NCBI GenBank assembly: GCA_019634795.1
Contig: JAHCAR010000013.1
Location: 46,244 to 110,243, forward strand
Length of the DNA stretch: 64,000 nt
Source of the DNA: Dokdonella sp.
Lineage (GTDB): Bacteria; Pseudomonadota; Gammaproteobacteria; Xanthomonadales; Rhodanobacteraceae
Direction of reading: 5' to 3'
In this document: piece after piece, positions 1 through 8,983 of the stretch
Position numbering within the stretch: position 1 is the stretch's first letter
Layout: each line of letters opens with the position of its first letter
Translations under genes and position numbers: made by a program
The notes under the pieces: model-generated
Databases searched by the model: none
Told to the model about the DNA's origin: nothing
What the model saw: the letters and a program-made list of their open reading frames with translations, nothing else

Positions 1-2
1 AC

Positions 3-368
3 CTCGACGACAAGGCCCACGTGCTCAATCCAGCGATGGTCGAAGACACCGCGCGCGATCGCATCGTCGTGGCCACCAGTGCCGGCCATCTGCTGATGTT
101 CTCGGTGGCCGAATTGCCGGAACTCGACAACGGCGGCAAGGGCAACAAGCTGATCGAGATTCCGAAACCGAAACTGGCCTCCGGCGAACGCGTGGTCGGC
201 ATCGCCGTGGTCGCCGAAGCCAGGGGCGAAGTCACCCTCTACGCCGGCCAGCGCAAGCTGATCCTCAAATGGGCCGACCTGGTTGAATACGGCGGCAATC
301 GCGCCACCCGCGGCAGCCTGCTGCCACGCGGATTCCAGCGCGTCGAGCGGATCGAAAGCAGCCTCTGA
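3..368 (+). CDS. parC: DNA topoisomerase IV subunit A, C-terminal end (5'-partial)
   Basis: Only the last 121 codons are present; the frame is open to the left edge, so the GTG at 21 is not the real start. ParC with ParE decatenates replicated chromosomes. The visible part is the end of the C-terminal beta-pinwheel domain. The run 'GNKLIEIP..KLASGERVVGIAVV', the strand 'LYAGQRKLILKWADL' and the tail 'GSLLPRGFQRVERIE' match the end of E. coli ParC as I remember it (GNKIINIP, RRGTLMRGLQRIDRVE). The catalytic tyrosine and breakage-reunion domain lie upstream of the window. A strong hairpin follows the stop. Confidence 0.9.
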   Translation, partial: LDDKAHVLNPAMVEDTARDRIVVATSAGHLLMFSVAELPELDNGGKGNKLIEIPKPKLASGERVVGIAVVAEARGEVTLYAGQRKLILKWADLVEYGGNRATRGSLLPRGFQRVERIESSL

Positions 369-404
369 AAGCGGGACCTTGCACGGCGCCGCCACGACCA
401 AAAT

Positions 405-432
405 GAAACGGGGGCCTCGCGGCCCCCGTTTC
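405..432. terminator. Hairpin terminator between convergent parC and IPTL-CTERM gene
   Basis: A perfect 12-bp stem (gaaacgggggcc / ggcccccgtttc) with a 4-nt loop (tcgc) lies 37 bases after the parC stop and 22 bases beyond the end of the opposing gene. There are A residues on the left side and pyrimidines on the right, so it probably terminates transcription in both directions. Confidence 0.85.
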
Positions 433-453
433 GACTTTCCTACCGCAATGCGG

Positions 454-2118
454 TCAACGCTGGATCGAGCGACGACGCAGGACCAGCGCGCCAAACGCGA
501 TGGCGAACAGGCCGAGGGCCAGTTTGCTCCAGGTCGACAGGGTCGGCAGATCGATGGCCGCCGTCGGCGGACCGCCGCCACCCTGGCAAACCGTGCAGAC
601 GCCCGACAGGCCAGGCGTCGGCAGCAGACCCCAATCGACGATGTCGCCGGTATCGCCCCCGGCCGAGTCGGAGACCGATAGGGTCCAGGTGCCGAGTGTA
701 CTTTCGCCGGCAAAGGCGGCCAGGGCCTGGGCCGGAAGCACGGGGCCACTGAGCCAGGGCGTCGTGCCCGGGCAGCTGGTTTCCGGATCGACGCTGGCGC
801 TGTCGCTGAAGACGACGTCCATGTTGTCGTTGTTGCAACCAAAGGTGCCCGCGGGGACGCCCGGACGATCAAGCAGGGTGACCGTCGTGCCTCCCGGACT
901 GGTCAGGCTGATCGTGAGATCGCCGACCCAGGTGTGGTTGATGGCTACGGCAACCGAAAGATCGGTGAGGGTGAGGTCTTCGCCGACCGTGATCGTGGAG
1001 GTCGCCGGCGTTCCAGGCGCATTGTCGGGAATCGCGATCGGCAAGGTTTCATTCGGCGTCACGTTGCCGCTTTCGCCGATCTGCGAAGCGACCGAGCCGG
1101 AAGCCGTGGCGCCTTCGTTGCTGGTGACATTGATCGGCAGCGAGAATCCGGTGACGCAGGTCGCCCCGGCATCCGCGGTGACGGTGAAGGTCGCCGTGGC
1201 ACTGTTGCCATCGGCCAGCGAGCCGATGTTCGAGGTCGAATTGACGTAGGTGATGCCCGCCGGAGCCGGTATGCCCAGGGTCGCCACGACGCCGGTGAAG
1301 CTGCCGCCCGCAGCACTGATCGGTACCTGCACGGTGACCGTCTCGCCCGGTTCGATCACCCCATTGGCCTGGCCCGGGTTGCTCGCGCACTGGTCGACCA
1401 GAGTCGCCTGGGCCGAACCAACGCTCAGTGAGGGTCCGCCCGGATTGCCGACCACGTTCATGACGATGTTCATGCCCGGGAAGCCGATGCTGCCCGTCGT
1501 TGCGGGCGAGGTTACGCCACAATCCGCCGCCTGCAGGTAGCTGGGCGCGGATTCACCCGACGCATTCGAACCGATGAAGAACGAATTTCCCGCGGTCTGG
1601 CCATCCGGCGTGAACACCTCGACGACCAGATTCGATCCCGCGGTCGCCAGGCCGCTGACGGTTGCCGGGAAGATCGTGGCTGCCTGGTCCGGCACGTTGA
1701 GCGAGGCCGTTCCGATCTGCGTATACGACCCCGGGAAAGTACCCGGAAACGCTCCGGTACCGCTGTAGAGGTTGACCGTCACCGGCTGTGTTCCACTCGC
1801 TCCGGTTGCCGTTTCTATGCCGAACTGGACTTCGCAGACATTGATATCGGCTGCCAGCGGGAAGGACCGGAAGTACGAATTGTCGGAGTGCAACCCTCCG
1901 GCATTGCACGAAACCGAGTTGGCGGCCGTGATCGATTGCGAAGTCGACTGGGTAAGGACGATGGATCCACATGACGTACCCGCCGGCACGAAGGTTTGCC
2001 GCTCCGGCTTTGGAATCTCGAATGTCGAGGAAGAAAACGACTGGGCTACAACGGCCGTTGCGCACATGCTCAGCGCCATTGCAGCGGGTGCAACGAAGTA
2101 TCGAATCGATCTTGGCAT
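454..2118 (-). CDS. Secreted P-domain protein with IPTL-CTERM surface-sorting tail
   Basis: 554 aa. Residues 1-26 form a signal peptide ending AVVAQ. A serine/threonine-rich region follows to about 230, then a beta-sandwich-like stretch (about 230-345, 'NGVIEPGETVTVQVPI') of the type found in CARDB or DUF11-like domains. Residues about 356-505 resemble a proprotein-convertase P domain ('VAINHTWVGDLTISLTSP', 'LGTWTLSVSDSAGGDTG'). The end is a sorting signal: 'IDLPTLSTW' (522-530), a hydrophobic helix, then RRR. This matches the IPTL-CTERM class thought to be handled by an exosortase-like system. No protease domain is visible, so an adhesin or surface structural role is inferred. The start is supported by a GGGGA ribosome site 8 nt upstream. 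Confidence 0.8.
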   Translation of the reverse strand: MPRSIRYFVAPAAMALSMCATAVVAQSFSSSTFEIPKPERQTFVPAGTSCGSIVLTQSTSQSITAANSVSCNAGGLHSDNSYFRSFPLAADINVCEVQFGIETATGASGTQPVTVNLYSGTGAFPGTFPGSYTQIGTASLNVPDQAATIFPATVSGLATAGSNLVVEVFTPDGQTAGNSFFIGSNASGESAPSYLQAADCGVTSPATTGSIGFPGMNIVMNVVGNPGGPSLSVGSAQATLVDQCASNPGQANGVIEPGETVTVQVPISAAGGSFTGVVATLGIPAPAGITYVNSTSNIGSLADGNSATATFTVTADAGATCVTGFSLPINVTSNEGATASGSVASQIGESGNVTPNETLPIAIPDNAPGTPATSTITVGEDLTLTDLSVAVAINHTWVGDLTISLTSPGGTTVTLLDRPGVPAGTFGCNNDNMDVVFSDSASVDPETSCPGTTPWLSGPVLPAQALAAFAGESTLGTWTLSVSDSAGGDTGDIVDWGLLPTPGLSGVCTVCQGGGGPPTAAIDLPTLSTWSKLALGLFAIAFGALVLRRRSIQR

Positions 2119-2529
2119 GGTGAAATCCCCAGGTGTTGAAACTCGATTTTCTCGGCGGACGGGTCCGCTAAGCCAACAGGAACCGACCGTCCTGTAAGAC
2201 CGGGCAGCGGTTTTGAAACGGAATCACAACGGCCGAAACGGATGGCCGCAGACGACACGCTACCACTGCTCGCGCATTAATTGAAGGCGTCGACCCGAAT
2301 CTTTGACCCGTTCAGCCTTCACCCGCAAGATGTCGCCCATTTCCGACCCTCCCAGCCCCTTATCCAAGCCCATCCGTTCCCGGAGATTCCCCTTGAACCG
2401 AAGATTCCCGAGGTCTTTTCCAAACCCGCCGGTCGCCGATGACGCCCCGGCGCGATCAACCCGGCCGGCACGCCGCCAGGTTCTGCGGCCTTGCGGGCTC
2501 TGGCAAATGGAGTGGAGTGAAGCGTCGAC
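2119..2529. other. 411-bp divergent intergenic region
   Basis: This separates the minus-strand IPTL-CTERM gene from the plus-strand acylase gene, so it should hold promoters for both. I see no convincing -35/-10 pair, operator or RNA gene. An AT-rich patch (cattaattg, near 2275) and a small palindrome (ggacgggtcc, near 2157) are the only notable spots. Confidence 0.4.
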
Positions 2530-4938
2530 ATGAACGCCGGCAATCGCAATCGGACCCTGTTGCGGACGCTTTCCCGGCTCGCACTGGTCGTCGTACTGGT
2601 CGTTGTGGCCGTTCTGGCGGGCGGCTGGCTGGCGTTGCGCGGAAGCCTCCCGCAACTGGACGGAATGATACGTTCCTCGGCATTGACCGCCGACGTGTCG
2701 GTCCAGCGCGACGCGCTCGGCACCGTTACGGTGACAGGCCGCAATCGCGACGACGTGACCTGGGCGCTCGGATTCGTGCACGCCCAGGAGCGCTTCTTCG
2801 AGATGGACCTGATGCGACGCAGTGCAGCCGGGGAGCTGGCCGAGTTGTTCGGCAAGGCGGCCTTGCCGATCGACCGCCGTGCACGCGCCCATCGCATGCG
2901 CGCGCGCGCCGAGGCCAGCCTTGCGCTGGCCACTGCCCAGGAACGGCAATCGGTCGAGCGCTATCGCGACGGCGTCAACGCGGGCCTCGCCGCGCTGAAA
3001 GTGCGTCCGTTCCCTTACCTGTTGACCGGCACGACGCCGCGGCCATGGAGTAGTGAAGACACGGTTCTCGTTGTCGATGCGATGTATTTTTCGCTCAACG
3101 ACGCGGGCAACCGGCGCGAACTCGCGTTCTCGACGATGAAGGCCGCCCTGCCCGACTCCGCCTGGCGGTTTCTCTCGGCGACCGGCGGCCCCTGGGATGC
3201 ACCCTTGAGCGGGCCGCCGATGCGCTGGCCAGATCCGCCACCACCCGGCGATCTCGACCTGCGCGCCATCGATGCATCCTTGCTGCGCGGCACCGACGCA
3301 TCCAGCGGAAATGTTCCGGGCAGCAACAGTTTTGCCGTCGGCGGCGGCCTGACCGGCGGCGCCGGCATGATCGCCAACGACATGCATCTCGAGCTGCGCG
3401 TGCCGGACATCTGGTTCAGGGCCCGTCTGATATTCCCGAACCCGCGACGCGCGGGTGAGACCACAGATGTCAGCGGCGCCAGCCTGCCCGGCACGCCGGC
3501 GATCATCGCCGGCAGCAACCGGGCGATCGCCTGGGGTTTCACCAACAGCTATGCGGATCTGACCGACTGGGTGCGCGTGATCGCCGACCCGGCCGACCCG
3601 AAGCGTTATCGCACGGCCGATGGCAGCGAACCGATCAGCACCTACACCGAGTCTATCCGCGTCAAGGGCGAGCCCGCCGAGCCCCTGGAAATCCGCGAAA
3701 CGCGCTGGGGCCCCATACTGGCGGACGACGTCGATGGCACGCCGCTGGCCCTGGCCTGGACCGCGCACCGCGAGGGTGCGGTCAATCTCGACCTGATGCG
3801 CCTAGAAACCGCCGAAACCGCGGACGAAGGGGTCGCGATCGCCCAGCAGGCCGGCATGCCGGCGCAGAATTTCCTCGTCGCCGACCGTTTCGGCAATATC
3901 GCCTGGAGCATCGCCGGGCGCATACCGAGGCGCAGCGGCGGGTTCGATCCACGCCTGCCCTCGGACTGGAGCACCCCCGATACCGGCTGGCAGGGCTGGC
4001 TGAGGCCGGAGGAACTGCCGCTGATCTCGAACCCGCCCGACAAGCGCCTGTGGACGGCCAACGCCCGCATCGTCGATGAGGGGCCGTTTCTGGACCGGCT
4101 GGGCGATGGCGGCTACGACCTTGGCGCCCGCCAGGGACAGATCCGCGACGACCTGCGTGCGCGCGACCACTTCACGAGTGCCGACATGCTCGCCATCCAA
4201 CTCGACGATCGCGCCGTATTTCTCGAGCGCTGGCATCAACGTCTCGTCAGCCTGCTCGAACACAGCCCCAGCACGCCGCTGCGCTCCAGCGTGCGTACGG
4301 CGCTCGAAGACTGGGATGGCCATGCCTCGACCTCGTCGGTCGTGTACCGCATCGTTCGGGCCTGGCGCAACGAAGTGAAGGACACGGTACTCGACGGCTT
4401 CGCCGCCGCCGTCCGGGTCCACTACCCGGAGTTCGAGCTTCCCAAGCTCGGGCAAGCGGAACATGCGGTCTGGATGCTGCTCGAACGCCGTCCGCCGCAC
4501 CTGCTGCCGGCCGGCTACGCCAGCTGGGAAGGGCTGCAGGAAGCCTGCCTGGACCGTGTCGCCGAACGCCTGCAGTCGCAGACGGGCGGCATTGCCGAGC
4601 GCAGCTGGGGTGAACGCAACACCGCGCGCATCGCGCATCCGCTGTCGCGTGCGCTGCCCGGGTTCCTTGCCGCCTATCTGGACATGCCGGCCGACCCGCT
4701 ACCGGGCGACAGCAACATGCCGCGCGTGCAGGGCCCGAAGTTCGGTGCCTCTGAGCGATTCGCGGTCGCCCCGGGTGACGAGGCGCATGGCTATTTCGAA
4801 TTGCCCGGCGGGCAGAGCGGGCACCCACTGTCACCGTTCTACGGCGCCGGACACGAGGACTGGGTGCAAGGAAAGCCGACACCGTTCCTTCCCGGCCCGG
4901 CAATCCATGAACTGCGTTTCGAACCCGGCCCGGGCTAA
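2530..4938 (+). CDS. Penicillin acylase family protein (Ntn hydrolase, possible AHL acylase)
   Basis: 802 aa, the usual length for the penicillin/cephalosporin/acyl-homoserine-lactone acylase family, which self-cleaves into alpha and beta chains and hydrolyses an amide. An N-terminal hydrophobic segment (about 17-38) exports or anchors it. The alpha chain shows 'WALGFVHAQERFFEMDLMRR' and 'AAGELAELFG'. The predicted beta-chain N-terminal nucleophile is Ser265 in 'PGSNSFAVGGG', followed by 'ANDMHLELRVPDIWF' (family form 'NDPHL'). Near the end come 'GPKFGASERFAV' and 'PGGQSGHPLSPFYG', both family-typical. The substrate cannot be read from sequence: beta-lactam, AHL or another N-acyl compound are all possible. 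It stands alone, convergent with the next gene across a terminator. Confidence 0.88.
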   Translation: MNAGNRNRTLLRTLSRLALVVVLVVVAVLAGGWLALRGSLPQLDGMIRSSALTADVSVQRDALGTVTVTGRNRDDVTWALGFVHAQERFFEMDLMRRSAAGELAELFGKAALPIDRRARAHRMRARAEASLALATAQERQSVERYRDGVNAGLAALKVRPFPYLLTGTTPRPWSSEDTVLVVDAMYFSLNDAGNRRELAFSTMKAALPDSAWRFLSATGGPWDAPLSGPPMRWPDPPPPGDLDLRAIDASLLRGTDASSGNVPGSNSFAVGGGLTGGAGMIANDMHLELRVPDIWFRARLIFPNPRRAGETTDVSGASLPGTPAIIAGSNRAIAWGFTNSYADLTDWVRVIADPADPKRYRTADGSEPISTYTESIRVKGEPAEPLEIRETRWGPILADDVDGTPLALAWTAHREGAVNLDLMRLETAETADEGVAIAQQAGMPAQNFLVADRFGNIAWSIAGRIPRRSGGFDPRLPSDWSTPDTGWQGWLRPEELPLISNPPDKRLWTANARIVDEGPFLDRLGDGGYDLGARQGQIRDDLRARDHFTSADMLAIQLDDRAVFLERWHQRLVSLLEHSPSTPLRSSVRTALEDWDGHASTSSVVYRIVRAWRNEVKDTVLDGFAAAVRVHYPEFELPKLGQAEHAVWMLLERRPPHLLPAGYASWEGLQEACLDRVAERLQSQTGGIAERSWGERNTARIAHPLSRALPGFLAAYLDMPADPLPGDSNMPRVQGPKFGASERFAVAPGDEAHGYFELPGGQSGHPLSPFYGAGHEDWVQGKPTPFLPGPAIHELRFEPGPG

Positions 4939-4945
4939 TCCATCG

Positions 4946-4974
4946 CCTCGACGGGTGCGCGGCACCCGTCGAGG
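4946..4974. terminator. Bidirectional hairpin terminator
   Basis: A perfect 13-bp stem (cctcgacgggtgc / gcacccgtcgagg) with a 3-nt loop sits in the 54-bp gap between the convergent acylase gene and the 671-aa secreted-protein gene. Confidence 0.75.
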
Positions 4975-4992
4975 TCGAGTCGGAAACGAGAC

Positions 4993-7008
4993 CTACGGCG
5001 ATTCGAATCCGTCAACGAAGATCGTGTCGCTGAGCGGCCCGAGCAGATCGGCGGTCATCGTCTGTGGCGTACCGGATTCTGCGACATGCAGGCTGGTCGC
5101 GACCTGCTGCGGACCGCCATCGGCGACAAACGAGAACCGGAACATCGTTCCCCAGTTGAGCGGATTGCGTACCGGCGGCACGTTTGCTTGCGGTGCGGGA
5201 TCGACCGGTGCTGCCCAGGTCAACTTCCCACCCAGAATCGAACTGGTCCAGTCGTTTCCGCTGTCGCTGTCGCCGTCCTTGAAAAGGATGTTGCTGACGT
5301 TGACCCCGGGCGCGATCGGCACCATGAAGCGATCGAAGCCGAAATTGTGCACGACACGCAGGTTCGGCTCGCTGCCTTCGGTGTAGGCGCGCGCGAAGTC
5401 GAAGTTCATGATGACGAAGTCATAACGCCAGGAACCCCCACCGAGGTCGAATACCTTGACCGCGGCCTTGACATGCCCCTCGCTGCTCACGAGCTCCTTG
5501 GAGGCCACCGCGCCACCGGGTACCGCGACATCGAGCCAGCGGTCGATGGCGGGCCCCAATCGATAGGCAGCGCCGCTGCCGACGTTCCAGCTCGTGCCGC
5601 TGCGGGTCGGTGAAAGACCGCGGGTCGCCATCGAGTTGTAGATGTTGATGTCTTCGCGGGCCAGGTACCACGACTCGAACAGGTAGGTGGCGCCGACCTG
5701 CACGGCCGGGTCCATGTCCGATTCGACGACGATCAGGCGCTGGGAAAAATTGCCATTGCCCGAAGAGTTCGAGTTGCCGTCGCAATTGGTGTCGTAGATC
5801 GAGCCGCAGCGACCCCACTGGTTGGTGGCCGGGATGATCTCGGAGCGCGGGCCCAGATCGTTGTTGCTGTCATTGTTGCCGGTTCCGTAGGTGTCCGAAC
5901 ACTGGCGACCGAGAATATGCGAGTTGGTGCCGTGGCCCGGAGCACAGCCCTGGTTGGTGGTCAGGAACGCATGCTTGACGCCGGAACGACCGATCGGATC
6001 GATGCTGCCATCGGGATTGAAGCGATACATGTTCCAGATCAGGTACGGATGCTGGTCATTGTTGTAGGGTGGCGAAGGCGAGGTGAACTTGCTGTACCAC
6101 GGAATATCCGCGGTCCAAAGCGCCGTGCTCGTACCGAGCGGATCACCGGGTATGGTGGCGACCGCAGCACCGTCGTTGACGTTGTTCTGCAGGGTCGAGC
6201 TCGGCGTGAACACGACCTGGCCGGTACTCGATGAGCCCGTGCATCCATTGCAGCGACTGTACTGCACACTGAACGTCTTCATGAACAGGTCGGCCTGGAA
6301 GACCGTACCCTTCGGTTGGCCCGGCACCTGGGTGCCAGCCCAGTCGTAGACGCCGCCACCCGCCGGTACCGCGCCGCTGCCCTGGGTCAGCACCTGGGTC
6401 GTCATTTCCATGTCGGCGATCGCCCAGTTGGCCATGTCGGGATGGCCGAGGCGAGTCGCCAGGTCCGGACTCACACGCAGATCCATGGTGCGAACGGCGA
6501 GCACCCTGTTTTCGTCGACCAGCTCGTACATGAGGCGATCGACATAGAACCAGGCCTTGCCGTCGGCACCGACGAGGTCGAGGACCAGCGGATTGTCGGC
6601 GCGCGTCTTGAGGCGGAAATCGGTGAGGTCGATGTCGCCGCTGGCGGTCTTGAGCACATAGCCGCCACGGGCCTGCACCGAACCTCCGACGAACGATTGC
6701 AGATTGCCGTTGGCAACGCGGAAATCGAGACTGCCGGCCTGTCGAACGGCGAAGCGCTCATGCTCGCGCCAGCTCGGACCCTCGAGGCGCCCGCTCGGTT
6801 CGGCGAACCGGATGCCCATGTCGGACGCGAGTTCACGGTTCCAGCGAATACCGATTTCGCCGCCCCAAGCCGACCAGAGCTGGTCAGAGCCCGGACTCGA
6901 AGCGGATGGACGAGTCTGTCCGGCATTTGCGCTTACCCCGTACGAGCAAGCGAGGACTGCGGCCACGGCGAGGGCCACGGCCCGAACATTTGACATCAGC
7001 GTGATCAT
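4993..7008 (-). CDS. Large secreted protein of unknown function, 'IFVDGFESP' tail
   Basis: 671 aa. A signal peptide occupies about 1-29 (LACSYGVSANAG). The mature protein is rich in Gly, Asn and Asp and has cysteines likely to form disulfides ('SRCNGCTG', 'RCGSIYDTNCDG'). The stretch 'VKHAFLTTNQGCAPG', then 'CSDTYGTGNNDS' and 'LGPRSEI', resembles a family of secreted proteins I recall from planctomycetes and other environmental bacteria ('VKHGF..', 'CSDPY..GLN', 'LGPRSEV'); its function is unknown to me. The C-terminus 'DTIFVDGFESP' matches tails on the neighbouring amine-oxidase-like proteins. An AGGTGG ribosome site 7 nt before the ATG fixes the start. It lies 89 bp downstream of the amine-oxidase-like gene on the same strand and may be the last gene of that operon. 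Confidence 0.6.
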   Translation of the reverse strand: MITLMSNVRAVALAVAAVLACSYGVSANAGQTRPSASSPGSDQLWSAWGGEIGIRWNRELASDMGIRFAEPSGRLEGPSWREHERFAVRQAGSLDFRVANGNLQSFVGGSVQARGGYVLKTASGDIDLTDFRLKTRADNPLVLDLVGADGKAWFYVDRLMYELVDENRVLAVRTMDLRVSPDLATRLGHPDMANWAIADMEMTTQVLTQGSGAVPAGGGVYDWAGTQVPGQPKGTVFQADLFMKTFSVQYSRCNGCTGSSSTGQVVFTPSSTLQNNVNDGAAVATIPGDPLGTSTALWTADIPWYSKFTSPSPPYNNDQHPYLIWNMYRFNPDGSIDPIGRSGVKHAFLTTNQGCAPGHGTNSHILGRQCSDTYGTGNNDSNNDLGPRSEIIPATNQWGRCGSIYDTNCDGNSNSSGNGNFSQRLIVVESDMDPAVQVGATYLFESWYLAREDINIYNSMATRGLSPTRSGTSWNVGSGAAYRLGPAIDRWLDVAVPGGAVASKELVSSEGHVKAAVKVFDLGGGSWRYDFVIMNFDFARAYTEGSEPNLRVVHNFGFDRFMVPIAPGVNVSNILFKDGDSDSGNDWTSSILGGKLTWAAPVDPAPQANVPPVRNPLNWGTMFRFSFVADGGPQQVATSLHVAESGTPQTMTADLLGPLSDTIFVDGFESP

Positions 7009-7097
7009 TTGATTTCCACCTGCTTGGTATTGTCAGCAGCCGCCCCTGGCAATCGTGCGCCACAACTCCAACCGCCTGAATCCGGTGTGCGGCACTA

Positions 7098-8276
7098 CTA
7101 CTCGAAACTGTCGCGGAAGATCGGCCAGTCGCCAATTCTACTGATCGTCGGCCCGACATGCTTGCAGACCATCGAATTCTGCGGCTCGCAGGTCGCGCCA
7201 CTGCATCCTGGCGGCCAGTTATTGCCATTGGCGTCGCGCACGCTGGCACGGTACCAGAAGACGACATCGGAATTCGAAATACTCTGGCTATTCGCGATGT
7301 TGGCCGATGCCATCACGCAGTCGCTCAGATTGTTGTCGCTGTGATCGGCGTACTCGTTGTTGATGAACAGGCTTCCGATGACATCGACCGAATGCAAGCC
7401 GCGGCCGGACTGGTTGGGCGGATTGTAGTCACCCGAACCGGAGACGATGCGGTAGCCGAAGCCACCCTTGTTGGTGATCACGTCCCAGTAGGTTGGACCG
7501 CCACCCGGGCCGCCGGTAGCGCTGCGCAAACCGGTGAACTCGGTGGACTGTGGAACGCCGTTGGCCAGTATTGAATTGTCGTTGGCGCCGTCGATGTCGA
7601 AATCGAAGCGCCAGTAGTTGTGGTGCCAATGGGTCAGGCCATTGTTCGTTCCATTCGAATTGCCGAATCCGAACTCGGGCTGGATGTCACCATTGTCCCA
7701 GAACGCATAGCGGCTGGTGTACTGGTACCAGGCGGCCGAATACTGGGTCGTCAGCACGACGTGGTCGCCCATGTCTTCGATGGCCACGCCGCCGGGCGAT
7801 CCGATGCAATCTGCACTGACAAAGTTGAATCCAGGGGCGCCGGTGAATGGGCAACTCCCATACGAAGCGGTTGGCGCCTGCGAGACATCGCAGCTTGTCG
7901 TTGCGATGAACGGCGTCGGCACACCGAGCATGTTGCGCACCGGGGGCGACGCGACGAAGCGCGCGTCGGCATCCTTCCAGTCCCGGTAACAGGTACTGGT
8001 GTTGCGATATTCGGCGAAGAGGATCGGCGCGTGCATGCGCTTGGCGACGAGAATGCCCTTGTAGTGGACATCCCGAAGCTCCAGTCCGGAACCGTCCGCC
8101 GCCACACTCTGGCTCGGCGGCACCCAGCACATTTCCCAGACCGGGTTCGCAGCCGGCCATTTGAGCAAGGATCCGCCCCAGAGCGAACAGTTGGCCCCGG
8201 CCGCCAGCGCGTTGGAAACGAGACCGATCCCCATCAGCAAAACACCCGCACTTGCCTTCAACACGAGACTTCGCAT
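7098..8276 (-). CDS. Secreted copper amine oxidase-like protein, copy 1 (catalytic-domain homologue only)
   Basis: 392 aa from the ATG at 8276, chosen for its AGGGGA site and for following the upstream stop by 10 nt; a longer reading from 8339 would overlap that gene. Residues 1-26 are a signal peptide. The rest follows the C-terminal catalytic domain of copper amine oxidases as I recall E. coli TynA: 'GLELRDVHY', 'FWDNGDI' (TynA FHDNGTI), 'THWHHNYWRFDFDIDG' (TynA THQHIYNFRLDLDVDG), 'SDVVFWYRASVRD' (TynA TDAVVWMTTGTTH). The topaquinone tyrosine position is kept (Tyr184 in WYQY, canonical NYDY) and so is the His-x-His copper pair (His216, His218). The third ligand position falls on Asp348. The N2/N3 domains are absent. 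The protein ends 'WPIFRDSFE'. Amine oxidation is not assured. Confidence 0.7.
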   Translation of the reverse strand: MRSLVLKASAGVLLMGIGLVSNALAAGANCSLWGGSLLKWPAANPVWEMCWVPPSQSVAADGSGLELRDVHYKGILVAKRMHAPILFAEYRNTSTCYRDWKDADARFVASPPVRNMLGVPTPFIATTSCDVSQAPTASYGSCPFTGAPGFNFVSADCIGSPGGVAIEDMGDHVVLTTQYSAAWYQYTSRYAFWDNGDIQPEFGFGNSNGTNNGLTHWHHNYWRFDFDIDGANDNSILANGVPQSTEFTGLRSATGGPGGGPTYWDVITNKGGFGYRIVSGSGDYNPPNQSGRGLHSVDVIGSLFINNEYADHSDNNLSDCVMASANIANSQSISNSDVVFWYRASVRDANGNNWPPGCSGATCEPQNSMVCKHVGPTISRIGDWPIFRDSFE

Positions 8277-8286
8277 CTGCTTTCCC

Positions 8287-8955
8287 CTATGAGTGACCTG
8301 GAATCGGATCGGGCTTCCGATCCGGATCGAGCGACGCATGGATGACGCGCCTGGACATCAGGTCGACGATCGCGTGCGCAACGTGACGCTGACCGTCGCC
8401 GGCTGAAACAATGACGTGGACACAACGCGAGCCGGCGCTGCAATCCGGCTCCTTGGCTTCGCGATAGGCAAAGCCTGCGTAGAAATTGAGGTCGCTCGCG
8501 GACAGGCGCTCATGCAGCGAAGGCTCTTCCCGCGCAAGCGCTATGGCGAGTTCGAGCTCTTCATTCGAAAAATTGAGGGTAAAGCCGGGCTTCTCGGTCC
8601 GGCTCAGCCGATCGCCGTTTTCGTCGTAAACGGTCTCGACAACGATGCCCTGGTGGTAGTCCCACCCGTACTCGACGATGACCTTGCGATTCACGCCATC
8701 CGTCGTGAATACGTCGCCATATCGGCGAACGGGTACGTAATCGGGCAGCACGATTTCGTTCGAGGCGAGGTCCGTGCGCAGCTTGTCGCCGCCGACGCCC
8801 GGCGAAGCCGAGAGGAGAGCCAGCCTGCTCCCGTCATGAGCCGGCACCGTCGATTCCGAAACATTCGTGGTGGGTCTCGACCCACCGACATGGCACGCCG
8901 ACAGCAGCACCATGATCAGGACAACCAGCGTGCCGGTAAACTTGTCTGTTGTCAT
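8287..8955 (-). CDS. Small lipoprotein paired with amine oxidase-like copy 1
   Basis: 222 aa from the ATG at 8955 (an ATG at 8970 is also possible; a longer reading from 9027 would run into the preceding gene). The lipobox is LSAC with Cys21 after a hydrophobic stretch. It is paralogous to the lipoprotein at 10184-10801: 'DYHQGIVVETVYDENGD' against 'DYSRGVTVVRTYDPNGA', and 'GSRCVHVIV...IVDLMSRRVIH' against 'GSRCIRVIA...VVDLMTDRVVY'. The C-terminal half resembles the N2/N3 domains of copper amine oxidases, with an acidic helix then the 'VDL...(K/R)V(I/V)' strand. That is a weak, from-memory resemblance. If real, the pair would be one enzyme split into a membrane-anchored accessory chain and a secreted catalytic chain. 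No other function is recognisable. Confidence 0.6.
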   Translation of the reverse strand: MTTDKFTGTLVVLIMVLLSACHVGGSRPTTNVSESTVPAHDGSRLALLSASPGVGGDKLRTDLASNEIVLPDYVPVRRYGDVFTTDGVNRKVIVEYGWDYHQGIVVETVYDENGDRLSRTEKPGFTLNFSNEELELAIALAREEPSLHERLSASDLNFYAGFAYREAKEPDCSAGSRCVHVIVSAGDGQRHVAHAIVDLMSRRVIHASLDPDRKPDPIPGHS

Positions 8956-8983
8956 TGCGATGCTCGCCATACTCGTGGAAAAA

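Noticed and set aside
2260-3768. 502-aa open frame on the minus strand
   Set aside because: Antisense to the penicillin acylase gene; low-complexity Arg/Gly/Ala translation, no domain, and in GC-rich DNA antisense frames stay open by chance.
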